Shown: positions 51,467 to 64,000 of the stretch, piece after piece
Position numbering within the stretch: position 1 is the first letter of the stretch
How the letters are laid out: each line of letters begins with the position of its first letter
Assembly (NCBI RefSeq): GCF_040712315.1
Contig: NC_134017.1
Location: forward strand, 22,283,822 to 22,347,821
Direction of reading: 5' to 3'
From: Castanea sativa
Lineage: Eukaryota > Streptophyta > Magnoliopsida > Fagales > Fagaceae
DNA: 64,000 nucleotides
Translations under genes and position numbers: made by a program
Notes under the pieces: generated by a model
Database searches by the model: none
What the model saw: only the letters and a program-made list of their open reading frames with translations
Told to the model about the DNA's origin: nothing

Positions 51467-54400
51467 AATGTGAGTTTTAGTTAGTTTAATCGGTGATAAA
51501 GTTTATTGTTTAATAAAATATTTGAAATTCAATCTCCGCTTACACTAAAAACGAATTGATATTTTAGTCTAATGATAAATATTTATTTTATTAAGTAAGA
51601 CTATAGCCATAATTATTTATTATGTTGTTTAAAAATATTCTTATTATATATAAATTTGTAAGACTTTTACAATAAAATTTGGGGTAATTTTAACTTTGTT
51701 CTTATTGCAGTCGAGGTAGTCTGTCGATTCAATTTCACCCTATTAATTTGTTATGAACATTTGACTGCTCCATTGTATCCTTGAGAGGTGTAAATTGTAA
51801 GGGAATATGCCAATAATGTCTTTTCAAATCACCTTACGTTATGTTTAAGAGAACTTAAGCTCACATAATTAATAGTCCCTTTTTTAATGAATACAGAAAC
51901 ATAATAGGCCTTAGTTGTTGCTTTGTTTTAGGCTTTTAGCCTTTGTATGTATTGATTTCCTAACATGTTTTTGATAATGGTCTAAAATCATTTTAGAACA
52001 TTTAGATCAGCTCGTGCGAAAATTTATATCTATTTTAGTATAAAATTTTACTTTTTTTAAAAAATATTTTATCTAATTATTTTTCAAAACATCAATATTG
52101 TATTATCTATTCTAAACTCTAATTTATTAAAATGTCAAATTTTCTTGATTTTTTAAAATTGTTTCCATCTCTTCACACACCATAACCATCATCCTCATGA
52201 AACGCATAAAAAAAAACAACTAGAATGCACAACAACAGTGCTTGCAAATATTTGCACAAATACTATAACAAAAGTGCATTTTGCACAAGACATAACTCAG
52301 TATGCGTGTTTTTTTGTGATTGATTGGGCAAATTTTGACATTTATATTATTTTACATCGTATGATGCGAATGCTAGGATAATAAATAAAAGAGTAATGTT
52401 AAAAAAAGTTCTTAGGACAATTGTTAATAAACCGTTTTAAGAAAGTTTTTATGTGAAAAAGAAAAAAAATTAATGTTTTGATAATTTTTTTCTTTTCCCC
52501 ATAAAAGTAGTGTAAAAACTTTTCCAAAATAGGTTGTTAATCATTGCTCTAAGAGCACCCATTAACATAACCCTAAATAAAAACTCATTTGCTCAATGGG
52601 CTAGTAAGCACAACTAGCCTGGTTGGTTATTTACATCTCTAGTCTAAGTAGTCTTTACGTGTTAGGTGTATTTTACATTTTCCTTTTATTTGTTTCCATA
52701 AATTTTTATTTCAGGGAAAAAAATGACATAATATTATGTAAGTGCAACCCAAAGTTTAGATTATCTAGTAATTTTTTTCTTTTCCATCCTCTTTTTCTTT
52801 TTGGGTAGAGTTGGGAGGATTTGTCTAACAACGTGTTTAAGATATCTCTGAATACCCTACTTAACTGACACATGAGGCTTTTCCCTATATATGTTTAGTA
52901 AGTAATTACATAACGGATAAATTTTGATAGACGGTTGTTGTCAATTCTAATGGATCTCACGTAGTTTACATTACATTTTATAACAAATTAAAATATTCAA
53001 CAAGTGACCACAGGTTTTGCGCCTTTATAACATTATTCGATTCTCTTTACATGGAGAATCTAGGTTGGAATTCCCCTCTACTGCTTATAATAAGCAGCCC
53101 CACCTTAATTTAACGGTTTTAACCATTATAAAAACAAGTTTAGAGTATTAGTATTGATAGTGCTAAAAAGTTAAATTGCTATTTTTAAAATATTTAACAA
53201 GTGAACCCGGGTTTGGCTTACCTCTAATACTTTTTTAATTGAACATGTCCTTTTATTTTAAATATACAATAGCAAGCAATAGTTGGTTTTAATCTCTACA
53301 TTTTATTTAGTTAGTAGGTAACGTACATAGCAGTCTCTCATTAAAATAAAAGGAGATTTCAATTAAAAAAATACTGAAAGTAAGTCACACCTTTTTGTGC
53401 CTTAATGACATTATTCAATTATCTTTATATGGAGAATTTAGGCTCGAATTCCCATTAGTTGTTTATAATATGCACCCCACCTTATCTTTATATGGAGAAT
53501 CTTGGCTTGAATTTCTATAATAAGTGCTCACCTTAATTTAATCATTACAAAAACAAGTTTAGAGCTTTAGTATTGGTGATGCTAAAAAGTTAAATTGCTA
53601 TTTTAGTACCACAAACAACAAAATATATGTTACATCAATGGTGGCCTAGTTAAAAATTTTAACAACCTTACTACAATAAGAAATTGTTTTCCCATGTTTG
53701 AGAGCATTCACAGTAAATCATCTAAAATATTTAGCTTTTAACAACTAAAAACATACTTTATCTATTTTAACAACTCACTTTATAATACACCCTACAGTAA
53801 AGGTTTTATATTAACATTCAACATATTAAAATAATATAAACAACACAATAAAATAATATATCTAACACAATAACCAACCACCACAACTATTAATATATTA
53901 AAATATTTTTTTTTTTAACACTCTATATTAAAATATTATTTTTTGTTTTAAGTTTTGAGCTACAAGCTTTATAGCAGCTCACTGTAGCTAAAGTTGAAAT
54001 GAGCTCAAAGTTAAATTTTTTTAACTTTAGCTGCTTTGCTGTAGCTACAGTTTTGAAGAGTTGTTAAATTGACTCTTTTGTCAATTTAGCAATCTCACTG
54101 GGGATGATCACAAATCGCTAAAAAAGTGTATAACCAATCGAAATAGTCAAGACCAACATTTAAATTGATACATCTCAAGGGGCTAAGTATACCGGATAAA
54201 CCAATTGTTACGAAAATTTTTGAGCTAGAACAATATGGTATTTGTAACTAGGGTTCTTCCTTTTTTGTCTTTTTTTTTTTTTTTTCAAAAATGATTTTGG
54301 CGTTTATTAGAAATTCTTTATCCCAAAATTGATACGAACGCATGAGTATAGCAAAATTTGCCGTATTCCCTTACAAAAATGGAAATGTTGATCAGCAGTA

Positions 54401-54480
54401 CTCCTTGCTCAAATTGACCTGACTTTTGCGTGGCAACCCTAAGATGACAATCAAGAGCTCAAAGGGACGAGATTTCAAAG
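51467..54480. other. AT-rich relic repeat region, no gene
   Basis: No reading frame resembles a known protein. A diverged tandem pair (TTATAACATTATTCGATT... at 53023 and TTAATGACATTATTCAATT... at 53401, each ending AAAAAGTTAAATTGCTATTTT) is about 385 bases apart. A MITE-like pair of ends around a 170-base stretch lies near 52393-52560. Confidence 0.5.
53702..54112. mobile_element. MITE with AGCATTCACAGT-type ends
   Basis: Left end GAGCATTCACAGTAAATC and right end, read inversely, GATCATCCCCAGTGAGATTG. This is a familiar layout of plant nonautonomous hAT/MITE families with GCTAAA-rich interiors. No coding sequence. Confidence 0.55.
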
Positions 54481-54500
54481 GTTGAACTTGATTAATTAGG

Positions 54501-54902
54501 ATAGTTAATTAGAACTTAGTTACTAATAGATAAACTAGAGTGAGTTAGTTAGAACCTTGGCACATTAATCATATGTGTAATTCTTAAAAGCATGTTGAAT
54601 TACTAGTAGCACATGGGGATATTAATAAGCTAATCACGTGGAGCCTTGTGGGCTAATTAGATTACAGTTATGGTTGTATAAAAATGGTTTTTAACTCTCA
54701 TTGATAGTTAATTAGAACTTAGTTACTAATAGATAAACTAGAGTGAGTTAGTTAGAACCTTGGCACATTAATCATATGTGTAAGTCTTAAAAGCATGTTG
54801 AATTACTAGTAGCACATGGAGATATTAATAAGCTAATCATGTGGTGGGCTAATTAGATTAGAGTTATGGTTGAATAAAAATGGTTTTTAACTCTCATTGA
54901 AC
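54501..54902 (+). repeat. 203-bp tandem duplication
   Basis: ATAGTTAATTAGAACTTAGT begins at 54501 and again at 54704. The copies share the full length up to TTTTAACTCTCATTGA with a few substitutions and a short deletion in the second copy. Confidence 0.93.
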
Positions 54903-56745
54903 AAAGATTCTTCATTTTCTTGCTTAGACTATTTTAGTCTTATTTGGAGTTAGAGATTCCCTAGATATAGTCATATAGTCTCACTTGAAGAAAGTGAATT
55001 TCAATGAATTCAGACATTTTCATTCCACCATTGATTACATTCAAGATTTCGTTCTCAAATCCATGGCCTAAACTCATCCTCTTAGCCTACGCATCAACAA
55101 GTACTCACATCCTTTCTCACATACCCAACCCAAGACTCGCCTAAACTCTAGTTCTCTTTCCTTACCCTATCTTTATTCCAATTGAATCATAATAACAAGA
55201 CCAAACCCCCCATTGTAATTCCTATCAAAGGCCATGATGTCATTATCAAGGATTTGTGGCTGGTTATACGCACCATTTCAGTTGTACAAACCACTACAGT
55301 ATGATATCAATAACTTTGCAATGACGCCCATCTCAACTTAGAGCCTCTTTTGAGCCTCAATTAAGTGCACCAAGTAAGCATTAAGGCATATTTATCATTC
55401 TTATTTTATACCTTACAATTTATGGGGTGATTTCAATTTAAAAGTTAAAGGTTTTAAATTAAACTCTATAATTTTCAAAAGGTTTCACATTGACACATAT
55501 GTAACCTCATTGATTTAAAAATAAAAATAAAATCAACATCATTTACTACTAAAAGATTTGTAATTGATCAACTGATACTTCTTAGTATTTCCAACAGAAA
55601 CAGCGAAGTTTTAAATATCCCTTACTAAAAAAAACCATCGAATTAGTAAATAATAATAATAATAATAATAATAACAACAAATAACGACGACATTGTTTTA
55701 CTAGATTTCAAATTAAAAAATACGTCATGTTGACATTAGAAAAAATAAACAAAATGTTGATTTGGGACCTTATGAAAAATATAGAGTTGAATCTAAAACT
55801 TTGAGATTCTAGAGATAATTTGAAGATAAAGTCTTTGGAGTCATGATATGTGCGACTATGAGTGGGAGACCAGGTGAAAGTGATAAGTTCACTAATTAAG
55901 ATCACACACGTCATAAAAATGGCAAAAATTATGACAAATGGTGTGAGTTATGAACAAAACAACAGTTCACAATATTCATAAATTAACCTACAACTTCACA
56001 CATGGGCATACCGCAATGTACAATTTAAGATTTCTTTTATTCTAATTTAAAAATGTTGTAAAATTATTGCAAATTTTTGTTATGTGCCTGACATAACTCA
56101 AGCCATAAAAGAACTGTTGTTTGAATCACCCCTATAAGATTTAAAGGGCAATTTGTCTAGTTTAAGACCAAAAATCCCCTCTAATATTGATGTTGATATG
56201 GTTCTAGATTTTAATTTTGGGTCATTATCATTTTTTTAAAATTTGTCCGATTAGAAAAAAATAAGGCAACATGGCTTATAAAGTTATAATAAGCCGGCAA
56301 GTGACGCCATCACAATAGATGGTCTACATTTACTTTATTTGCCTTTCGAAATGGCTAACCTGGCTTCTCTTGATTTGGATGAGCATTAATTTTTGTATAC
56401 TAATAAATAATTAAAGTTTTTTTTTAAAAATTAAAGTTGATGACATAGACTAGGTTACTTTATAAGTTCTCAAATTTTATGTAAATAATAATGTAGAGAC
56501 TTTGTCGTACCTATGCACGGCTCTATTTGTGCATTCCGCAGAATCCGCACATAATATATCATCAAATCATCATATTATAAATATAGGAATCGCTTTAAGT
56601 TCAAATTGACATAAGTTTTGTCAATACTGCACAAGAAGCTACCAAAACAGGTGATGCCGCCCAATTTTCTTTCTCCCTTTTTTCCAGGAAAATTTGCATT
56701 GCCGCCCAAATTTATGCCATAGGGTTTATATATATACACATAAAA
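54903..56745. other. intergenic DNA, no gene recognised
   Basis: AT-rich with a (TAA)n run at 55650-55674. The open frame at 55708-55914 (minus) has no recognisable similarity. Confidence 0.45.
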
Positions 56746-56747
56746 TT

Positions 56748-57110
56748 TAGGCGAAACTACAATATTGGTCCCTTAAGTTTACCCTGTGTGCGCAATTGGT
56801 CCCTTAAGTTTCAACAGAGCATAATTAGTCCCTCAAGTTTATAAAATGAGTTGTATTAGTCCTTTTACTAACTGCCGTTAGTGATGTTACTTATGTGGCT
56901 AACAGAATAATGACTTGGCATTTTTTAAATGACATGGCATTTTTTAAATTACAAAATTACAATAACTAATTTCCACATTAGATTTTAATAATGACCCGGT
57001 TGTAACAACACTTAAATTATAACCCGGCTACAATTTTTTTTTTTTACCCGGTTACAAATTAAACTAAACCTACTTATCAAAACAAAAACAAAAAAGCTAA
57101 ACCCATTTAT
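56748..57110 (+). repeat. dispersed repeat with GGTCCCTTAAGTTT modules
   Basis: Three modules of the form TTGGTCCCTTAAGTTT / TTAGTCCCTCAAGTTT within 100 bases, followed by ACTGCCGTTAGTGATGT and GACTTGGCATTTTTTAAAT, a sequence type frequent in plant genomes. A GC-rich pocket (57118-57300) follows. Confidence 0.5.
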
Positions 57111-57627
57111 CATCTAACGCACGACGGCGCCGGGGAGAGAAAGGGGAAGGAGAGCCTGCCGTGACACTGCCGCCGGTGGAGACCCAAGCCCTAGCCACCG
57201 CTGGCGACATCCCAAGCCCTAGTCGCCGCCGGCGACAGCCCTTGACCTGCATCCCTGTTTCTATCGCACAACCACTGACCCGCCTCCCTCCTCCCATCTT
57301 AGGTATTGCACTCTTTTTCCTGTGGAATCTCACCTCAATTTAGATTGATTAAAGTCAAAACAAATGCTCAAAGATTTAGAATAGTTACCCATAAAAAAAA
57401 AAAAATCAGCTGCGGAATAGTTAAAATTGCTTGTGTGATATGTTGGTAGTTTGTTCTGTTTTGCGTTCCACTGAATACAACCACAGTTTGATCTTACAAA
57501 TAATGAGTTTTATTATTTCCATGCATTTTGGGCTGACTGGGTTCCTATTTTTGTAATTAGAGATGCATATTTCAGTTTGTTTTTGGAATTAGAGATGCAT
57601 TGTTAATGCTCCTAATCATTCTTATAG

Positions 57628-59787
57628 TTTCTTCAAGCACCCAAGTGCCCATTGAGAACGTTGAAAGTAATGAAGCTACAGACTGTGCCAAATTGCCTAA
57701 CGAAGAAACTTCTCAGTTTCAGAAACAGCCATCATTCTTTGTAGATTCTGCAACCATTGAAAGAATGGTAAAATTTTTATTTGCAAAAACCAGACTGTTA
57801 TTTCTTTAATTTGTCATTTTGGGATACCCTTATAGTAGTTATCAAATCTGGTTGAGATACATTAATTGTTCTGACCAAAGATGATTTTGCTTTGTATTGT
57901 GACCCTTTCAAAACAAACACATGAAGTTGACCCATATGGAGCACACAAGGTGCATGTGGAAGCTGTGATGGGTTTATAGATATATAGTTGATTGCAACTA
58001 TTTATCTAGGATTTTTTTAATAAGTAAATATATATATATATATATATTTTTTTTCCCTATAAGTAAAAATTTGAGAAAGAGGGCAGCGTGGGGAATAAGT
58101 AAATATTTTTGACATCTAGTGGATTTAATAATATCTATTTGAGCTTGCTCCTCGCCTATTCTCTGTTAAAAACATATGATATATTAAGCGGAGGCCACAA
58201 GTGTGGAGAAGTTATTTTCATTGGAAAACATGGAAGTTCTTGTTAGATATGAGGTGTGAATGGCAAGGAGGCGAGCATTTCTTACCTCTCCCCAGACCTC
58301 CTTGCGAGTATTGTAGGTTACCTTTTGTTGTTAAAGACATTTTGAAAATGACTGGAAATTCTATTGTGCTATTTTGTATGTATATAGTTATTCAGATAAC
58401 AAAGAGAGCATATACGTATATGTACTTGCCAAAAAGATAGCATATGTGTCCTTATTTTAAGTTTTAGTTATGAATTTTGTCCTCCATGTACTGCTTCTAT
58501 ATCATGATCATATTGTGTTCTATACTTCTTTAATCTGTTTTGGTGGTAAGGTATCAACAATGGTGGTTCATTAATTTTCAGGAATCTACTCACAATTCAA
58601 ACTTAGAGACAATTTTCTCCTGCTTTGGAGCCCATTGAAAATGGTACTGAACTAAAAGCTGATGGTGATACAGGTCTGACTTGCGACTCTGTTAGTTGGA
58701 ACTAAATCAATCTACTATATTTTATGTTCTCTATAGGTGGGAATGGTCATGAAAGACTTCTAGATGTGCTTCTGAAACCCCAACCAAAGTTGAAGAACAA
58801 CAATTACTTTTTATTAGACACTTATTTGTTTATTTTGAAGACAACTTTACAAATCAATATGGTATGCTGAGAGTAAAAAAGAAAACAAAAAGAAAAAAGA
58901 TAGGAATTAAACAATGGTGGAATGTTCTTTTACCTGCCTATATTTCCATACATTTGCTTCATTCATGTGGACCAAGTCTCCCAATTTCTAGTCACTGAAG
59001 GCTAGGTTTTGCATTTATATTTTGTTAATTCAGGAGAATTCTTTCTTCTTAAATGGGGTAATAGAAAATCTGATTCTTCAATAATGTTGTTTGTTTGAAG
59101 GCATGGAAACTGGGTCATGCATATTTTGCAGCTTTTCAAAACCCTAACTAAGTATAAAAGAAATTATTGTATTTTTCACTACTGTCGACTGCTAGAAGTA
59201 ATAAGAACATGAATTCCAAGCTTCTTCATCTGGAACATGAACCCTAACTTGCCAGGAACATGCTTTGCCTGGAACAATATTGTTGCAGCTGTAAATATGG
59301 TTTGTCTGGAACATGAACTCCAAATAGAATGTGATAAAGATATCATAAAAGATATGCATTTTAGCTCCTGTTTACATACTTTTACCATGTCAAGTTAGCA
59401 ACTTTTACATGTGTTTTTGAAGAGATTGTATCTGATACTTGACCTTTTTTGTAAATTGCTTTAGGGAATAACAATGATCCTGACATGCCAAGGTTGGGAG
59501 CTAATGACAATGATGATAATAGAAGCTCATCTGATTATCAAACTTGCGATGTATCAGATTTTTATATATCTGACATGATTGTTGCTAGCTTACCCGTCAA
59601 TGAGGCAGAGTGCTTTGATCCGCAAATTTTCATAAAAAATTTACAAGAATTATCAGATGTGGTGTCAAACTTTCTGGCAACTATTTTGCCAAAGGAAACT
59701 CAGAACAATAAAGCTGTAACACTAGTACTTGATTTGGATGGTAAAGAAATTGAGTTATATGTAGTTCCCTCACTTATGTTATCCTGA
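57628..59787 (+). pseudogene. CTD-phosphatase-like (SCP/SSP type) gene fragment
   Basis: Exons 57628-57767 (TQVPIENVESNEATDC to SFFVDSATIERM), 58582-58673 (ESTHNSNLETIFS, a one-base shift, ALEPIENGTELKADGDTG) and 59465-59787. The last reads DYQTCDVSDFYISDMIVASL, AECFDPQIFIKNLQELSDVV, then KAVTLVLDLDG. QTCDVSDFFISDM and the VTLVLDLDET block mark plant HAD-type CTD small phosphatases, which act on the RNA polymerase II C-terminal domain. Here the DxDxT/V catalytic motif is cut after DLDG, and the segment between ISDMIVASLP and ECFDPQ appears shorter than in relatives I recall. The whole phosphatase domain is missing. Splice signals and phases are preserved, so this is captured or decayed genomic DNA, not a retrocopy. 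Confidence 0.8.
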
Positions 59788-60524
59788 GTTAGTTTAACAT
59801 GATATCTCAATTTCTCCTGGCATATGGTTTGAACTTTAATAATTTGGGATTTATAAGTCCCATTTGTCTACTTATAATTTGTTTATTTTATTTTATTTTT
59901 ATAAGTAGAATTTCTTTATTGAAATAGAAACACGTTATGTTCACAATGATGAACACATGATTAAGAAAAATTACACAATAAAACTAAGAGAATTGTGAAA
60001 CTCTAAAATAGAGGTACGTGTAAAACCCCAAATTTGTTGATTAAAGCAAAGTTTAATAAAAACTCCTGCCTTCTTTGAAATATGAGACCATCAAAGTATG
60101 AATCTCAATTAAGACAATAGTGATTTCACTGCAATTTGTACCAAATTGGATTTGGTATGTTTGAAATTTGATTGCCACAGTCTTGTCCAATAAGCTCTTC
60201 CATACAAGAGCCTTGCAAATTAAACCATTCCAGGGCATAACAATATCTCTAAACAATTGATCAATTTTAAATGAAAGACTAGCTAACTGCATAATTTGAC
60301 AAGGTTTCTAATAAACATCATATTAAATTGCACCAATTAACATGTTCAAAATAGTAACATTAAATAACCTATGCTTCAAATTGTTCCAAATAGTAGTAAT
60401 CCTTGAACTATTTCAAATAATAACAAAAAAATATCTAAGTGTTCCGTCCACTTCAAAATACACATTTATCTCCATTAGCACCTTCACGTTTGCAGATTTA
60501 ACCACAACAAATGTCGTTCACTAT
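59788..60524. other. spacer between the phosphatase fragment and the MULE gene
   Basis: AT-rich with a TTTATTTTATTTTATTTTTA tract at about 59882. If the MULE has a terminal inverted repeat on this side it should lie here, but none can be identified without the partner end. Confidence 0.4.
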
Positions 60525-63500
60525 TCACTTTTGCAGTTGTGCATTCTTATAAAATTTTGTAATTCTTCTGGATGTCTCACTTGCAGTAGCCATTGTCTCT
60601 ACTGATACTCCAAAATTGTAACTTCTTGTAACTTCGTTGGGTCCAACCTGATAAGGTGTACAATGATATTTACCATAAAGAAACAACATAGGCAATTTTT
60701 TTTTTGTAACAAATAAATGTAATAATAATAACCTGAGATGCTGGTTGACTTCGATGTACGCCTTCACATTGGGGTGTTGGCTGACTTTGTGCTATGACAT
60801 TTCTTTTCCTAACCTGATAATGCATTATAGCTTTATTTCAGTACATTAACTATAAATCTGTGATTTGTTCATATAAGACTAACAAATATAAATATGTACT
60901 TGCAATCACTCACAGGTATTTTTTGACTGTGCTGGCTTGCATATGCTCCATGGCTTGGTTGCGATGGAGGTGCTGCCCCATTAGTAGGTTCTACATGGCT
61001 TGAAGATGTCCCATGTTCTTGGTTTTCCAAACACTGTGTTGTTACATTTGGCTCTCTCATCTATAAATGGTACATCACAACTTAGTAGTGCATTATCAAC
61101 AAGGGGGAAAAAAAAAAGAAAAAAGAAATCTAACTATGACAAGCCTTACTTGCAGTTGTTTGCTAGCTTGAGTAGCGGGATTGCACCTCCTTTTGTTATG
61201 GCCTACTGTTCCACATTGGCTACATTTAACATGGCCAATTCTCCTCTTCATCTTATATGGATTGTTTAGCTCACCAAGTTCCTTCTTCCTCTTCTTTTTA
61301 GGTCTACCCCCTTGTCTTACTTTTTTAGGAGGGAGTATGGTCTCTCTATTACTTTGTGGCCACAACTTATGACCATTAATAGGGTAGATACATGACCCAT
61401 AAGTCTGGGTTAAGGACTCCATACTATAGCAATGATGCACATAATCTTCAATTGTGTGACCCATATATCCCAATGCAGCTATAGAATGTGCACAAGGAAT
61501 CCCAGTTAGGTCCCATGATCCACATGAGCATGTACGCTGCTTTATGTCAACTACATACTTGTCAGGCAATTTTGATACTTCAAACTTTGATTCATTGCTA
61601 TCCCCACACCAAACTGGAACCCAATTTGTACTATTAATTTTTTCAATCTCTAACTTGTTCTGGATTGTAGGACATATAGGTCCATGATACCTTGCAATTT
61701 TCTCCTTCTTCTTAATATAATAAGCCATCAGATGCAATCTAATCTCCTCCAACATAGTGATTATTGGTTTATCCCTAAACTCCAATATTTGAGAATTAAA
61801 ATTTTCACATCCATTGTTGGTTAGTGCATCACACCTGGGATACCTTCTAAAAGCTGCTCTTGTCCAAAACCTAGGTTCCTTTCCTACCAACCATTCCCAT
61901 GCCTTTATGTTTAATTTCTTGATCTTCCCCATTTCAAACTGAAACTCAGACATGTTAGTGGCCCTAGCTGCTGCCCACATGCGATCCTTTAGTAGCTTAC
62001 CTTTATGATCCTTACTAAAGTTATTATATAGATGTCGAACACAAAATCGATGGTCCACACCTGGCATGAGCTCATCAAACATTTGTGTTAATCCCTACAA
62101 AGAAGACATAAAATACAAAATTATTGGATGTATTAGAATATTATTAATTTGGTGTGAATTTATAGCAAGGTCCATCATCCAAATTTAAAGAATAAAATAA
62201 AATGAAAGTTCAATTTACCTTTTGCTGGTCAGACATGAAGGTCCACCCTTCATCTCTTAAACTTCCAATATCATCAAGCAACCTTTTCATGAACCATGTC
62301 CACGAGTCCTTTGTTTCTGCCTCAACCACGGCAAATGCAATTGGATAAACACCATTATTGCCATCCTTGCCAACCGCTGTCAAGATCTGTCCTGGATATT
62401 CACCCTTCAAATGACATCCATCAACACCAATAAAAGGCCTACAGGCAGCTAGAAACCCTCTTTTACAAGCATCCAAACATACATATAATCTCTCAAATTT
62501 TGGTTGCAAGTGTGGTTGAGGTCTATTGGTAGAGATTAGTGTAGTAGACCCAGGGTTGCTTCTCAACAATTCTTCACAGTAATCCCCCAACTGAGCATAT
62601 TGTTCTGTAAAAGTTCCATGCACTAATTCTTTAGCCCTACCTTTTGCTCTAGATGCTTGATACCTACTAATATGAACCTTAAACTTATTTGCAACTCGGT
62701 CTTTAATAACAGACATCTTCACATTTGGGTCATTCCTCACATCATCCACCAAATGCTTCCCAAGCCAATTTGAAGATGCAAATCTATTCCTCAATCGCCT
62801 CCCACAATTATGTTCCGGATTCAATTTCTTCACTATCCAAGTATCTTCATCTTTCATCTTTCCACAGTACAACTCAAAAGGACATCTATCTGTGCATTTT
62901 ACTCTTACCCTTACTTTGTCATTCTTTTTAAACTTTACTGGAACCCCTTTGAAAATAGAGTAGAGTTTGATAGCATCCATAACATCCTTTTTGGTGGCAA
63001 ATTGCATCTCAAGTTCAAAGTGCACCTCAGAGAAGGATTCTGGTGGATGGTATTGAGGATACTTATGCCTATTTTCATCATCAGATGAACTAACTAAACT
63101 CGCAGACGTCTCTGACTCCCACTTATCTTCATCCCTATCAGCTCCAAATGCAACAAGCACACTTGCACTAGGATTAACCCCACTTGCATCAACCCATGTA
63201 GGATCAACACCTCTTGCATCAATCCTAGTAGGACCAACACCACTTGCACCAGCCTCACTCTGACCAACACCATTAGGATCAACCCCACTACCATCAACCC
63301 TACTAGGACTAACCCCACATGCACTAGCCTTTCCCTTTCTCCCCTCTTTGAGTTTCACCTGCTTTTCTTTTCTAAGACACAAGGTCTCATCAGGTAAGCC
63401 TTTTACTTTGGAAGCTATTTCATCACTGCTAATATACTGTGCAAACATATCATCGTCATCACTTTCACTACATCCAAAATGAACCCTATGAGCACTATCC

Positions 63501-63907
63501 TCTTCACTAACAGCCCCATCTACTTTATCTCCCTCATTAAAATTATCCTCATTATCACCACCTCCCCCATCTCCCTCATTACCAATAGCATTCTCATAAT
63601 CTTCTAAGAACATAACATAAACTTCCACTTCATTATAACCTCTAATACACTTCACCATGTTCATTACATCAACATCATTCTCCAAAGGTTTTAAACCACC
63701 TACAAATGGCATAGTAGGCACTCTGTACATAAATACATCATTTTCATCATATCCAAATTTTTTGGCCTTATTCCATATCTCAACAAGTGACATTTCATCA
63801 GAATTATTGTCTTCGTATATCTTTACCTCCCCTCCTTCGTATCTATATGGATTATTCCTAATCTTTCCCCAATAATAAAGAGCGATTGTGAAGTCAAAGT
63901 CGTCCAT
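60525..63907 (-). CDS. MULE transposase, apparently intact, five exons
   Basis: Exons 63907-62219, 62094-61150, 61060-60914, 60813-60733 and 60647-60525, all joined in phase 0. The ATG at 63907 (MDDFDFTIALYYWGKIRN) is preferred over the in-frame ATG at 63949. Domain order: PB1-like N-terminal domain, acidic and low-complexity linker with Asp-Pro-x-Gly-Val-type repeats (about 63330-63140), MuDR zinc-binding region (FATKKDVMDAIKLYSIFKGV to NPEHNCGRRLRN), catalytic core starting FIGVDGCHLKGEYPGQILTA, then DELMPGVDHRFCVRHLYNNF and NNGCENFNSQILEFRDKPII, SWIM finger CSCGSWDLTGIPCAH with all ligands, CCHC knuckle CSQCGTVGHNKRRC, and a Gln/Ser-rich tail ending ITKFYKNAQLQK. It would cut and paste DNA at its terminal inverted repeats. 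No stop or frameshift is seen, which contrasts with the mudrA relic at the other end of the window. It is from a different subfamily (GCHLKGEYPG against GTHLYGKYRG). Confidence 0.9.
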
Positions 63908-64000
63908 CCCTACAACAAGAGCAAGGAATTTACTGTTAAAAAGTGACATTGTAAAGGGCTAAATTAGTATTATTTTTTTAAAAGTTATTATACAATTTTA

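Noticed and set aside
57097..57343. Arg/Gly-rich minus-strand frame and Pro-rich plus-strand frame
   Set aside because: They lie in a small GC-rich pocket; composition alone explains them. The pocket could be a 5' leader of the phosphatase fragment but no exon join could be shown.

Overview
The window is nuclear DNA of a flowering plant, almost certainly a eudicot, probably a woody one (a Fagales-like genome is a guess with no direct marker). The evidence is AT-rich intergenic DNA, GT-AG introns, and plant-specific mobile elements: Mutator-like, L1-type LINE, Tat-type Ty3/gypsy, hAT, CACTA ends and MITEs. Only one intact single-copy host gene is visible, an intronless F-box/kelch gene at 36.2-37.2 kb. 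Most of the rest is transposon or transposon-captured DNA.

1-16.7 kb looks like a composite Mutator-like region. A broken mudrA-type transposase gene runs rightward at 1-2.4 kb. A broken plant-mobile-domain (PMD/MAIN-like) gene runs leftward at 15.1-11.8 kb. Between them, all on the minus strand and with introns retained, lie decayed pieces of four unrelated host genes: 20S proteasome beta-5, villin, RuvB-like 1 and an AGO4-type Argonaute. This is the signature of multi-gene capture (Pack-MULE, or less likely a Helitron). Palindromic CGAGTYCA-N-TGRACTCG units occur at 3.2 kb and at 16.45-16.62 kb, on both sides of the captured segment.

16.8-22.8 kb is a near full-length but mutated L1-type LINE on the minus strand, with an RNase H domain, an A-tail and a probable target-site duplication.

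24.2-31.8 kb holds three copies of a small gene family I do not recognise, ending in a Gly/Asp-rich tail. Two copies are nearly identical tandem copies (1.46 kb unit, minus strand). The third is inverted, diverged and broken by insertions. An hAT-type element, a TIR element and CACTA ends decorate this locus.

31.8-40.1 kb is AT-rich DNA with MITE-like pieces, a LINE RNase H relic and the F-box/kelch gene.

40.1-51.5 kb is one complete LTR retrotransposon of the Tat branch of Ty3/gypsy, on the minus strand, with a 5-bp duplication ATAAT. It has LTRs, a tRNA-Asp-type primer site, one continuous gag-pol frame broken only by five stop codons, a 151-bp tandem array after pol, and a spliced gene on the opposite strand.

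51.5-57 kb is mostly relic repeats. At 57.6-59.8 kb is a broken fragment of a CTD-phosphatase-like gene (plus strand). It abuts an apparently intact five-exon MULE transposase gene (minus strand, 63.9-60.5 kb), which may be a second capture event.
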